This document shows, piece after piece, positions 24,161 through 32,187 of a DNA stretch of 45,455 nucleotides (its first letter is position 1; the number at the start of each line of letters is the position of its first letter). The translations under genes and the position numbers were made by a program. Source of the stretch: Chthonomonadales bacterium. GTDB lineage: Bacteria; Armatimonadota; Chthonomonadetes; Chthonomonadales; CAJBBX01. Location of the stretch: positions 1-45,455 of the forward strand of contig JAAYVH010000285.1 in the NCBI GenBank assembly GCA_012517255.1. Direction: 5' to 3'. The notes under the pieces are model-generated. The model saw only the letters and a list, made by a program, of their open reading frames with translations, was not told where the DNA came from and made no database searches.

Positions 24161-24358
24161 ATGCCGAAGATTAGAACAAGCAAGACAGTGGCGAAGCGGT
24201 TCAAGCTTTCCGCAGGGGGGAAGCTGATGCGGAGATGCGTGGGCCTCAACCACCTCATGCGCAAGAAGAGCAAGTCCCGGCGCCGGTCGCTGCTGAACGG
24301 TTCCGAGCTTCACCCCGGCGATGTGCAGCGCATCGTGCGCATGATGGGGGGGCAGTGA
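24161..24358 (+). CDS. rpmI: 50S ribosomal protein L35
   Basis: A 65-residue, strongly basic protein with the L35 pattern MPKIRTSKTVAKRFKLSAGGKLMRR and LNHLMRKKSKSRRR. The size is normal. GAGGAAG lies 5-6 bases ahead of the ATG. It sits in the canonical infC-rpmI-rplT order, with a hairpin in its upstream gap that may mediate control by L20. Confidence 0.97.
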   Translation: MPKIRTSKTVAKRFKLSAGGKLMRRCVGLNHLMRKKSKSRRRSLLNGSELHPGDVQRIVRMMGGQ

Positions 24359-24414
24359 GGATCGTCCTCATCTGCGGGCACGACCTCATGCTTTCAATGG
24401 TCTAGGAGATCGCA

Positions 24415-24792
24415 ATGCCAAGAGTCAAACGTGGCACGCTCGTAAAGAAGCGCCATCGGAAAATCCTGGAGGCCGCCAGCGGCTATTTTGGCGGCAAGCA
24501 TCGCCTGTTCAAGACGGCAAACGAGCAGGTGATGAAGAGCGGTGCGTATGCCTACCGCGACCGCCGCAACAAGAAGCGCGAGTTCCGGCGACTGTGGATC
24601 ACGCGCATCAGCGCCGCCTGTCGGGCCGAAGGCCATTCGTACAACCGGTTCATGGAAGGTTTACGGAAGGCCGGCATCGAGGTGGATCGCAAGATACTCG
24701 CGGATATGGCCATCCACGACGGCGGAGCCTTTCGCGTTCTGCTCGTCCAGGCGGCCGAAGCGCTACGCCCTGCAGAACAGCCTGCTGCCTGA
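24415..24792 (+). CDS. rplT: 50S ribosomal protein L20
   Basis: L20 is an early assembly protein of the large subunit and, in several bacteria, the repressor of its own operon. The 125-residue sequence shows [50 protein letters not shown] and the C-terminal [21 protein letters not shown] block. A GGAGAT-like site precedes the ATG. It lies 56 bases after rpmI and 87 before pheS. Confidence 0.97.
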   Translation: MPRVKRGTLVKKRHRKILEAASGYFGGKHRLFKTANEQVMKSGAYAYRDRRNKKREFRRLWITRISAACRAEGHSYNRFMEGLRKAGIEVDRKILADMAIHDGGAFRVLLVQAAEALRPAEQPAA

Positions 24793-24817
24793 TCGCCGAG
24801 CCAGAGCGTTCGACGTC

Positions 24818-24869
24818 ACGCCCCGTTAGCGGCATCCTCTTCTGTAGGATGAAGGCGCTGGCGGGGCGT
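24818..24869 (+). promoter_or_regulatory. structured RNA element in the rplT-pheS gap
   Basis: A 13-base segment at 24818-24830 (ACGCCCCGTTAGC) pairs with 24857-24869 (GCTGGCGGGGCGT) at all positions, two of them G-U wobbles. Inside it, CATCCT (24833-24838) pairs with AGGATG (24846-24851) around a 7-base loop. The element ends 10 bases before the pheS ATG, where a ribosome binding site is expected but is not otherwise obvious. No T tract follows, so it is not a standard terminator. Confidence 0.55.
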
Positions 24870-24879
24870 ACTCACATGG

Positions 24880-25872
24880 ATGGGTGTCATCATGGACGAC
24901 ATTTCCGCTCTCGTTGAGGCGGCCATAGCCGAACTTGCGCAGGCACGCAGCACGGCGGACGTGCAGGCCGTCGAAGTGCGCTATCTGGGCAGCAAGGGCA
25001 GCCTGCAGGCGCTGCTGCGCACGGTCGGATCACTGCCCCGAGAGGAGCGCCCGGCCTTCGGTGCACGTGTGAACGCGGCACGCGACGAGTTGACGCGGCG
25101 AGTGGCGGAGCGGCGCGCTGAGCTTCTGCGCACAGAGCGCGATCGCCAGCTCGAGACCGAGACGGTGGACGTGACTCTGCCCGGCGTGCCCATACCCGCA
25201 GGGCGAGTGCACCCGCTATCCGCCACGGTGCGCCGCCTGAAGTCCGTTCTCATCGGGCTCGGCTTCGCGTTCGTGGACGGCCCTGAGCTCGAGGACTACG
25301 AGCACAACTTCGCCGCGCTCAACTATCCCGAGGAGCACCCGGCGCTCGACGAGCAAATGACCTTCTACATAGATGATCACCGGCTGCTTCGCACCCAGAC
25401 GACGGCCTTGCAGGGGCGCATCATGGACCACCGCAAGCCGCCGTTTCGGATCGCCACGGTGGGCCGATGCTTTCGCTACGAAGCCGTTGATGCCACCCAT
25501 CACCACACATTTCATCAGGTGGACGCGTTCATGGTGGACCAGGGCGTGTCGCTGGCAGACCTGAAGGGGACCCTCAAGCAGTTTGCGAGCGCGATGTTCG
25601 GCGGCGACGTGCACGTGCGCTTCCGTCCGGACTATTTCCCCTTCGTCGAGCCCGGCGTAGACTACGCCGTCCACTGGAGCGGTCGATGGCTGGAGCTTGG
25701 CGGCGCCGGTCTGATCCATCCGAACATACTGGAGAACTTCGGCATAGACTCGGAGATCTACTCGGGTTTCGCGTTCGGGCTGGGCCTGGAGCGCATCCAC
25801 ATGATTCAGCAGGGAGTGACGGACCTCAGGCTCTACCTCGAGAACGATCTGCGCTTCCTGAGACAGGGCTGA
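24880..25872 (+). CDS. pheS: phenylalanyl-tRNA synthetase alpha subunit
   Basis: PheS carries the class II active site of the alpha2-beta2 enzyme. The 330-residue protein has an N-terminal coiled-coil (QAVEVRYLGSKGSLQALLR onward), HPLSATVRRLKSVLIGLGF, the LLRTQTTALQGR motif, motif 2 (ATVGRCFRYEAVDATHHHTFHQVDAFMVDQ) and motif 3 (GFAFGLGLERIHMIQQGVTDLR). The size is close to normal. Two starts are possible, 24880 and an ATG four codons later (MDDISALVE, 24892), the latter resembling family N termini. A structured RNA lies just ahead. It is followed by pheT after 4 bases. Confidence 0.96.
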   Translation: MGVIMDDISALVEAAIAELAQARSTADVQAVEVRYLGSKGSLQALLRTVGSLPREERPAFGARVNAARDELTRRVAERRAELLRTERDRQLETETVDVTLPGVPIPAGRVHPLSATVRRLKSVLIGLGFAFVDGPELEDYEHNFAALNYPEEHPALDEQMTFYIDDHRLLRTQTTALQGRIMDHRKPPFRIATVGRCFRYEAVDATHHHTFHQVDAFMVDQGVSLADLKGTLKQFASAMFGGDVHVRFRPDYFPFVEPGVDYAVHWSGRWLELGGAGLIHPNILENFGIDSEIYSGFAFGLGLERIHMIQQGVTDLRLYLENDLRFLRQG

Positions 25873-25876
25873 CACG

Positions 25877-27934
25877 ATGCGATTGCCTGTGGAATGGATA
25901 ACGGAGCTTGCTCCGGTGGAGGCCTCGGCTCCCGAGATCGCCCATGCGCTGACCATGGCGGGACTGGAGGTCGAAGCGACCGAACAGACCGATCACGGTA
26001 CCGTGCTCGACATCAAGGTGACACCGAACCGTGGTGACTGCCTGTCGGTCATCGGCGTGGCGCGTGAGCTGGCCGCGGTCTATGGTGTCGCCCTGCGGTT
26101 GCCGGCGGGCATCCGGTCATCGGAGGACGAGCCGCCTGATGCGGCGGCATTCACTGCCGTTGAGATCGAGGACCCTGCGCTGTGTCCACGGTATGCGGCA
26201 CGTATCGTCGAGGGGATCCAGCACGGCCCGTCGCCCGAGTGGATGCAGGAGCGCTTGCTGGCGGCGGGTATGCGTCCGATCAGCGCCATCGTGGACATCA
26301 CCAACTATGTCATGCTCGAGATGGGGCAGCCTCTGCACGCCTTTGACTATCACACGTTGCGCGAGCGTCGCATCGTTGTCCGCCGTGCGCGCCAGGGCGA
26401 GACCCTCACGACGCTCGACGGCGTTGCCCGGGACCTCACTCCCGAAGCGCTCGTTATCGCCGACGCAGAACGACCGGTCGCCCTGGCTGGCGTCATGGGC
26501 GGGGCCAATACCGAGATCACCGAAAACACGACGGTCATGCTTCTCGAATCGGCTCACTTCGATTGGCGCAGCATCCGGCGGACCTCGAAACGTCTGGGAC
26601 TGACGACCGAGGCCTCCTACCGCTTTGAACGCATCGTGGACCCTGCCGGTGTGGTGGTTGCCGCGGATCGCGTGTGCGCGTTGCTCGAGCAGCTAGGCAT
26701 CGGGTCGCCGGTGGCCGGAGTAGTGGATGAGTATCCTGCGCCGCCCCAGACTAGATGCCTGTCGCTCAGGCCCGTGCGGGTGTCGCGCCTTCTCGGCTAT
26801 GACGTCAGCGCAGAGGAGGTCACCGGGTCTCTGAGTCGCCTCGGCTTCGGCGTCAAGGACAGCAACGGCGGGACGCTTTCGGTCACCGTACCCACGTGGC
26901 GTCCCGACATCCAGCGTGAGGTGGATCTCGTCGAAGAGGTCGGGCGCGTGCTGGGCTATGACAGGATCCCCGAGGGTCTCCCCGTTGGCGCTACGACTCA
27001 AGGGGCCGACTCGGAGATCGCGGGACTGGCGGAAGTGCTCCGAGATCGCCTCGTAGGTGCCGGCCTGCAGGAGGTCGTCACGCACAGTCTCATGGCCGTC
27101 AGCCCGTTCGACGATCCCGCCACTGCGCATGAGCGCATCGCGATCCGCAGCGCCCTCTCTGAGGAGCTCTCCGGGCTTCGACGCTCCCTCGTGCCGGGTC
27201 TGCTCGATGTGCTCGATCGCAACGCGCGGCGCGGGCAAGCCCCCTTGGCGTTCTTCGAGATAGGGCGAATCTTTGTCGCCCGTGGCGAGACGCACCATGA
27301 CGAGACGCTGGCGGTCGGAGGAGCTGTGTCAGGGCCGATCAGCCCTCGATCGTGGCACGCCTCAGGTCCCGCGCCGGTGCCGTTCTTCGTCGTGCGCGGT
27401 CTGGTCGACGCTGTGCTGGGCGCGTTGGGATGCGCCTACCGGGTCGTTCGATCGTCCGATGCGCGGCTTCATCCGGGCCGCCAAGCGGCGGTCCTCGTGG
27501 AGGGACGCTCGGTTGGCGTGGTTGGTGAACTCCATCCTGAGCTGGCGGAGCGGCTGCATGTGCGTGATCGCATAGGGATCTTCGAGCTGAACTGCGGCGA
27601 GCTCCTGCGCGTGTGGTCCTCGGGGCGAGCGTTTGTCGGTCTCAGTCCGTATCCCGCCGTCATGCGCGACATCGCGCCCCGGGTCCCATCCTCGGTGCCC
27701 TACGCCGACGTGCTGCAGATCGTTCGGGATGCGGGCGGGCCCATCCTCGAGGATGCGTCCCTCGTGGACGTGTTCATGGGGCCGCCGCTTCCGGAGGGCG
27801 TTCGGAGCCTTACGCTCTCGCTGACGCTGCGTGCCTCCGATCGGACGCTGACGGACGCCGAGGCCGAACGGACTCTGGAAGCTATCCGGACCAGCCTCAA
27901 GCAGAACTGCGGTGCCGAGTTCCCCGGAACGTGA
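25877..27934 (+). CDS. pheT: phenylalanyl-tRNA synthetase beta subunit lacking the EMAP/OB domain
   Basis: PheT supplies the editing and tRNA-binding parts of the enzyme. This copy is 685 residues, against about 790-810 for the usual bacterial form. After MRLPVEWITELAP and ALTMAGLEVEATEQT, the sequence passes straight to VLDIKVTPNRGDCLSVIGVARE; the roughly 110-residue EMAPII-like OB domain that normally lies between these blocks is absent. The B3/B4 editing module (PRYAARIVEGI, DITNYVMLEMGQPLHAFD, VMGGANTEI), B5 and catalytic-like domain are present, and the ferredoxin-fold anticodon-binding domain (SPYPAVMRDIAPRVP to the end) is intact. The frame shows no sign of decay, so the loss looks natural. 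Confidence 0.94.
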   Translation: MRLPVEWITELAPVEASAPEIAHALTMAGLEVEATEQTDHGTVLDIKVTPNRGDCLSVIGVARELAAVYGVALRLPAGIRSSEDEPPDAAAFTAVEIEDPALCPRYAARIVEGIQHGPSPEWMQERLLAAGMRPISAIVDITNYVMLEMGQPLHAFDYHTLRERRIVVRRARQGETLTTLDGVARDLTPEALVIADAERPVALAGVMGGANTEITENTTVMLLESAHFDWRSIRRTSKRLGLTTEASYRFERIVDPAGVVVAADRVCALLEQLGIGSPVAGVVDEYPAPPQTRCLSLRPVRVSRLLGYDVSAEEVTGSLSRLGFGVKDSNGGTLSVTVPTWRPDIQREVDLVEEVGRVLGYDRIPEGLPVGATTQGADSEIAGLAEVLRDRLVGAGLQEVVTHSLMAVSPFDDPATAHERIAIRSALSEELSGLRRSLVPGLLDVLDRNARRGQAPLAFFEIGRIFVARGETHHDETLAVGGAVSGPISPRSWHASGPAPVPFFVVRGLVDAVLGALGCAYRVVRSSDARLHPGRQAAVLVEGRSVGVVGELHPELAERLHVRDRIGIFELNCGELLRVWSSGRAFVGLSPYPAVMRDIAPRVPSSVPYADVLQIVRDAGGPILEDASLVDVFMGPPLPEGVRSLTLSLTLRASDRTLTDAEAERTLEAIRTSLKQNCGAEFPGT

Positions 27935-27951
27935 CGGGATCTAGCTGACCG

Positions 27952-29718
27952 ATGCGCGCACGGTCCCGACCATCAGACAGTGCCCGGGACAAGCGTGTTC
28001 GGGTAGCCCTCGACCAAGAGGACGCGAGCCGGGGTGCAGATCGTCACCTTCGGCGCGATCTTCTGCTCGTCTCTCTCCTCACGCTGGCCGCGCTCGGCCT
28101 CCGGCTGTGGGGCATTGCGTGGGGACTCCCCAACAGCGAGCGCATGTGCTCCTATCATCCGGATGAGGGCGTCAACCTGATCAACGGCGTTCTCGATAGA
28201 GGCGTCCTGCGGCCTCACCTCGACATCGGGTTCTACAACTACGGTTCGCTCTACTTTCTGCTGTGGCAGGCAGCCGGGGCAGTGAACAGCGCCTACGGCA
28301 TCATCGGGCTGCCTCCAGCGTCGGCCCCCAACGCGCCGCTGACGGAGTCTCTTGCTAGCCTGACCCTCGTCGGGCGCATCGTCTCGGTCATTCTGGGGGC
28401 GGCAACCGTCTTCGTCGTGGCCTGGAAGGCCCGGCGCATCGGCGGCATGCGCAGCGCGCTCCTGGCGGGAACGATGCAGACGGTCGCTCCGCTGGCGGTG
28501 ATCCACAGCCGGTTTGCCACGGTGGACTCGACGGCGACCTTGCTGACTGCGCTGACGCTCTATGCGAGTCTTGTGCTCTTGCGTGTCAAGAGGGCGAGCG
28601 TGGCGATCGTCGCCGGGACGCTTGCAGGCCTCGCGGCAGCAACCCGCTACAACGCGGTCCTTGTGGTTCTGTCGGCTGTGACGGCTGCATTTCTCGCACG
28701 TGGGCTCGATCACCGCCAGACCGCTTCGGCGGGCCTGCGACTTGCAGCGCTCGTCGGCGTGGGCTGCATCGTCGGGTTTCTGATCGGATGTCCCGGCGCT
28801 GTGCTGAACTGGGATCGGTTCACGGCGGACCTCGCCTTCGAAGCGAGCAAGTCCGCTCAGGGGATGGGCTTGCTGTTCCAGGGTACCGGCAATGGGTTCG
28901 TGTATCACTGGCTTAGTTCGCTGCGCCTTGGTCTCGGACTGCCGCTCTTGCTGTTGGTTACTGCCGCAGCGGTGGTCGCCCTCAAGCGGCGCGAACCCGA
29001 GTACATTGTGCTTCTGGTGTTTGCCGCGGCGTACTACGGCATGATGGGTGCGGCGAAAGTCCGGTTCATGCGCTACATGCTGCCTCTGCTGCCGGCGCTC
29101 TTTGTGTGCACGGCCGTCATCATTGCCTCAACAGGCTCGCGGCTGCGAAGCCTCTGGTCGAAGGGCGGCCTCGTGGTCGCATGCTGCGGGGCGTTGGTTT
29201 GGGCGGCAGGTATTGCGGTGGCGTTCAGTGTGTGCATGACACAACCCGACGCGCGGGACCTCGCATTGTCCCATCTGCGGGCCAAGCTCCATCGGGGCGA
29301 CTCGATTGCGTTCGCTACCACTCCCTGGTACTGGACGCCGCCCATGCTGTCGGAGTTCACGGCGCCGGTTCCCGGCACAGTGCGGCGCAAAATGATCCTG
29401 GACAGTGCATCGGAGTACCGACTGCGGCTGCCCGGAGAGGACCGTGAATGGGATCCGGCCGTGCTGGAAGCTCCGCTTCCCGAAGCCGTCGTGATCTCAG
29501 ACCTGGAGAGCCAGGATGCTGTGCGGGTCAAGCACCCGGCAGCGATGGCGTTTCTGGAGCGGCTTGCGCAACGGTACCGCGTGACGGAGTTCGGGAGTCG
29601 GCCGACCTTGTTTGGCATCTCTGTGGTCGGCGACGGGTATCTTCCGGTAGACATGCTGTATGTCTGTCCCATTGTCCGTGTCTATCAGCTTCAAGACGGG
29701 CGCCATGAGCATCCATGA
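27952..29718 (+). CDS. GT-C fold (family 39-like) membrane glycosyltransferase
   Basis: A 588-residue polytopic protein resembling the dolichyl-phosphate-mannose/ArnT type glycosyltransferases. After a 35-residue basic N terminus come about ten hydrophobic segments. The first periplasmic loop contains the acidic motif YHPDEGVN, which fits the catalytic Asp-Glu of GT-C enzymes, then FYNYGSLYFLLWQ. The region from about 440 is a soluble domain with no clear match. It would transfer a sugar from a polyprenyl phosphate carrier to a lipid or protein outside the membrane. It follows pheT by 17 bases and its end overlaps the recombinase gene by 14 bases. No strong ribosome binding site is seen, so the start is uncertain. 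Confidence 0.75.
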   Translation: MRARSRPSDSARDKRVRVALDQEDASRGADRHLRRDLLLVSLLTLAALGLRLWGIAWGLPNSERMCSYHPDEGVNLINGVLDRGVLRPHLDIGFYNYGSLYFLLWQAAGAVNSAYGIIGLPPASAPNAPLTESLASLTLVGRIVSVILGAATVFVVAWKARRIGGMRSALLAGTMQTVAPLAVIHSRFATVDSTATLLTALTLYASLVLLRVKRASVAIVAGTLAGLAAATRYNAVLVVLSAVTAAFLARGLDHRQTASAGLRLAALVGVGCIVGFLIGCPGAVLNWDRFTADLAFEASKSAQGMGLLFQGTGNGFVYHWLSSLRLGLGLPLLLLVTAAAVVALKRREPEYIVLLVFAAAYYGMMGAAKVRFMRYMLPLLPALFVCTAVIIASTGSRLRSLWSKGGLVVACCGALVWAAGIAVAFSVCMTQPDARDLALSHLRAKLHRGDSIAFATTPWYWTPPMLSEFTAPVPGTVRRKMILDSASEYRLRLPGEDREWDPAVLEAPLPEAVVISDLESQDAVRVKHPAAMAFLERLAQRYRVTEFGSRPTLFGISVVGDGYLPVDMLYVCPIVRVYQLQDGRHEHP

Positions 29719-30604
29719 CCTCATCCGTGCCTTCCTGGCGCACTTGAAACTCGAACGCGGGGCAGCGGCCAATACGGTCGCCGCGTACGGGATCGATCTG
29801 GCGCAGTTCGCCGACTTCACGCTCGACCGCGAGCCGGAGCTGTCCGCTTCATCGCTCACCCAACGCCATGCCGTGAGGTTCATCGAGTCGTTGCTTCGCA
29901 ACGGGTACGCGTCGTCCAGTATCGCGCGGAAGACCGCGGCCTTGCGGACCTTCGCGCGATTTGCCCATGCGGAAGGCTATCTTGCGGCCAACTTCGCCGA
30001 AGACCTCGAAGTTCGTCGGGTTCCCCAGCGCCTACCCAGGTCGCTTACGGCCCAGCGCATGGAGAGGATCCTCGAGGCGACGACGGGCCGGCGGCTTTGC
30101 GACGTTCGAGACCGGGCCATTCTGGAGTTGCTGTATTCGAGCGGCATGAGAGTATCTGAGCTGGCCGCCCTGACTCCGGCCGATGTGGACCTTGATGCTG
30201 GACTCGTGCGATGTATCGGCAAGGGCAATAAGGAGCGGCTGGTTCCGATCGGCGAGCCGGCCGTTCGGTGGCTGCGCACGTATCTGACGCGTCGCCGTGC
30301 AAGGGCGGCACGCCGCACGGCAGCTCACGAGCCGCTCTTCACGGGTGCCGGGGCGCATCGGCTAACGCGTGCTGCCATCTGGGGGATTGTGCGGCGAGCG
30401 GCGCTCAGGGCCGGTATTGATCAGCGCGTGACCCCGCATATGTTGCGGCACACGTTCGCAACGCACATGCTCGCAGGCGGGGCGGATCTGCGCGTCATTC
30501 AGGAGATACTGGGCCACGCGCAGGTGGCCACCACGCAGATCTATACGCCCGTGGACCGCGAACGCCTGCGCCGGGTCTACGATCAGGCCCATCCGAGAGC
30601 ATAG
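29705..30604 (+). CDS. XerC/XerD-type tyrosine recombinase
   Basis: Xer recombinases resolve chromosome dimers at dif. The 299-residue protein has the N-terminal SAM-like core-binding domain and a C-terminal catalytic domain with all active residues: R149 (GMRVSEL), K173 (GKGNKER), H245 and R248 (HMLRHTFATH), H271 (LGHAQ) and Y280 (TQIYTPV). Length is exactly that of XerC/XerD. MSIHDLIRAFLAHLKLERG at 29705 is the natural start, 15 codons into the open frame, and it overlaps the glycosyltransferase gene by 14 bases. XerC and XerD cannot be separated without a second copy; it may be the only one. No dif-like site was recognised. Confidence 0.92.
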   Translation: MSIHDLIRAFLAHLKLERGAAANTVAAYGIDLAQFADFTLDREPELSASSLTQRHAVRFIESLLRNGYASSSIARKTAALRTFARFAHAEGYLAANFAEDLEVRRVPQRLPRSLTAQRMERILEATTGRRLCDVRDRAILELLYSSGMRVSELAALTPADVDLDAGLVRCIGKGNKERLVPIGEPAVRWLRTYLTRRRARAARRTAAHEPLFTGAGAHRLTRAAIWGIVRRAALRAGIDQRVTPHMLRHTFATHMLAGGADLRVIQEILGHAQVATTQIYTPVDRERLRRVYDQAHPRA

Positions 30605-30769
30605 AGCGGCCTATGGACTTCGACGGTACCATCGTTGCCGAGCGCCGAGCCGCGGGTATCGTGCGCAATGACGAATCGGTGAAGTCAGGAGAAGGGTTCT
30701 GGCCCTGGTAACCTTGAGCGTTCGAAGCTACCGCCAAGCCGCCGATAGGGCACGAGGCGTGAGCGCGAC

Positions 30770-30786
30770 GCGCAGAGTATCTGCGC
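30770..30786 (+). other. hairpin in the xer-radC gap
   Basis: GCGCAG-AGTAT-CTGCGC forms a perfect 6-base-pair stem. The 231-base gap (30605-30835) shows no tRNA, small RNA or coding signal that I can recognise; this hairpin, about 50 bases before radC, is its only clear structure. No T tract follows. Confidence 0.35.
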
Positions 30787-30835
30787 ACAGTCCTATGCAT
30801 CAGCCCATCCCGTTGGACAGAGACCGATCCGCGGG

Positions 30836-31543
30836 ATGATCTCTAGGAGACAGGCATTGGAGCTATACAGCGCCATTCGGGAACTTCCTGCGGACGAGAG
30901 GCCGCGTGAGAAGCTGGTTCGCTATGGACCTGAGCGGCTATCAGCTCAGGAGCTGTTGGCCATCGTGCTGCGCACCGGCACCCGCAACGTCAGTGCGCTC
31001 TTGCTCGCCGATCGGTTGTTGCACTGTCACGCGGGACTGAGGGGCCTCGCGGGCGCGAGCCTCGCAGACCTCCAGCGCACGCCGGGGGTCGGCGCCGTCA
31101 AGGCCATCCAGATTGCCGCATGCTTCGAACTGGGCAAGAGGCTCATGGCCTTGCCGGAGGAGCACCGAAGGGCCATCACGACCCCTGAAGAGGCTGCCGC
31201 GCTGCTCAGTCCGGAGATGCGTCACCTCGATGTGGAGGTCTTTCGAGCGCTGCTCCTCGACACGAAGTCCCGCCTCATCCGTATAGAGACCATAACCAAG
31301 GGTACGCTGGACTCCAGTCTCGTGCATCCGCGTGAGGTGTTCAAGTGCGCGATGGCGGTATCGGCTGCCTCGTTGGTTGTCTGCCACAATCACCCAACAG
31401 GCGACCCGAGGCCCAGCCCCGATGACCTGAAGGTGACCCGGAGGTTGCGCGATGCCGGCGAGGTCGTGGGCATCGAGCTGGTCGACCATATCATCATTGG
31501 GGGGAGCAAATGGGTGAGTCTGAAGCGCGAAGGACTGATCTAG
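30836..31543 (+). CDS. radC: RadC-family JAB/MPN-domain protein
   Basis: RadC proteins are widespread; the old DNA-repair link in Escherichia coli was withdrawn, and the function is not settled. The 235-residue protein has an N-terminal helix-hairpin-helix domain (TPGVGAVKAIQI) and a JAMM metalloprotease-like domain with H184, H186 and D197 in HNHPTGDPRPSPDD. The ATG at 30836 has no upstream ribosome binding site. A TTG at 30857, 7 bases after an AGGAG inside the reading frame, is a strong alternative start. The 3' end overlaps the translin-like gene by 34 bases. Confidence 0.92.
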   Translation: MISRRQALELYSAIRELPADERPREKLVRYGPERLSAQELLAIVLRTGTRNVSALLLADRLLHCHAGLRGLAGASLADLQRTPGVGAVKAIQIAACFELGKRLMALPEEHRRAITTPEEAAALLSPEMRHLDVEVFRALLLDTKSRLIRIETITKGTLDSSLVHPREVFKCAMAVSAASLVVCHNHPTGDPRPSPDDLKVTRRLRDAGEVVGIELVDHIIIGGSKWVSLKREGLI

Positions 31544-32187
31544 ACAGAACCGGACTGGAGCCGATAGCTGCGCGTATCCGGGCGGGTCTCGAGGCAAAGA
31601 ACAGCGCGCGTGAACTCGCCCTGCGCCAGTGTCGCGAGATCATTCAGGCGTCGGCGCGCGCCATTCGTTCAGTGCATCGCGGCGACTTCTCCGAGGCGGA
31701 CCGATGGATCGCCAGGGCGCGCGAGATTGTCGCCCAGTTGCGTCTGATGCTCCCGGACTTCCCGGACATCTACTATGCCGGGTATGTAAACGACGCGCAG
31801 AAGGAGTATGTCGAGGCCGAAGCGGTGCGGGCTCTGGTTCTGGGGCGCACGGTGCCCGATCCCGAGCAGCTCGGCGTGGAGCCCGCTGCCTATCTGAACG
31901 GTCTGGCCGAAGCGGGCAGCGAATGTCGGCGCTACGTGCTGGATCGTCTGCGGGACGGCGACATTGCAGTCGGCGAGCGGCTGATGGAGGCGATGGACGA
32001 CATCTACTTCGAGCTGATGACGTTCGACTTTCCGGATGCCATCACGGGGGGGCTCCGCCGCACGGTGGATGCCTTCCGGGCCGTGCTGGAACGCACGCGA
32101 GGCGATGTCACTCTGACGCATCAGCAGAAGGCGCTGTATGATGCTCTTGCGCAGGCCGGGGCAGGCGGCGCCTCTGACGATGGTTGA
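31510..32187 (+). CDS. translin-family (TRAX-like) protein
   Basis: Translin and TRAX are helical, ring-forming nucleic-acid-binding proteins; some act as RNases. The 225-residue protein is all-helical, with conserved-looking stretches AQKEYVEAEAVRALVLG, ECRRYVLDRLRDGDIAVGERLMEAMDDIYFELM, and VLERTRGDVTLTHQQKALYDAL, which resemble archaeal translin-like proteins. The paired acids in the EYVEAEA and MDDIYFEL helices could be the metal sites seen in TRAX. GGGGGGAG precedes the ATG, which lies inside radC. It overlaps the next glycosyltransferase gene by 8 bases. Family assignment is from memory of motifs. Confidence 0.68.
   Translation: MGESEARRTDLDRTGLEPIAARIRAGLEAKNSARELALRQCREIIQASARAIRSVHRGDFSEADRWIARAREIVAQLRLMLPDFPDIYYAGYVNDAQKEYVEAEAVRALVLGRTVPDPEQLGVEPAAYLNGLAEAGSECRRYVLDRLRDGDIAVGERLMEAMDDIYFELMTFDFPDAITGGLRRTVDAFRAVLERTRGDVTLTHQQKALYDALAQAGAGGASDDG

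Noticed and set aside
24793-24879. T-box or riboswitch ahead of pheS
   Set aside because: The conserved T-box bulge sequence is missing and the element is far too small. Only the local two-helix structure is reported.
30605-30835. tRNA or 4.5S RNA in the xer-radC gap
   Set aside because: A GTTCGAA stretch resembles a T loop, but no cloverleaf arms pair, and the conserved SRP RNA core is absent.
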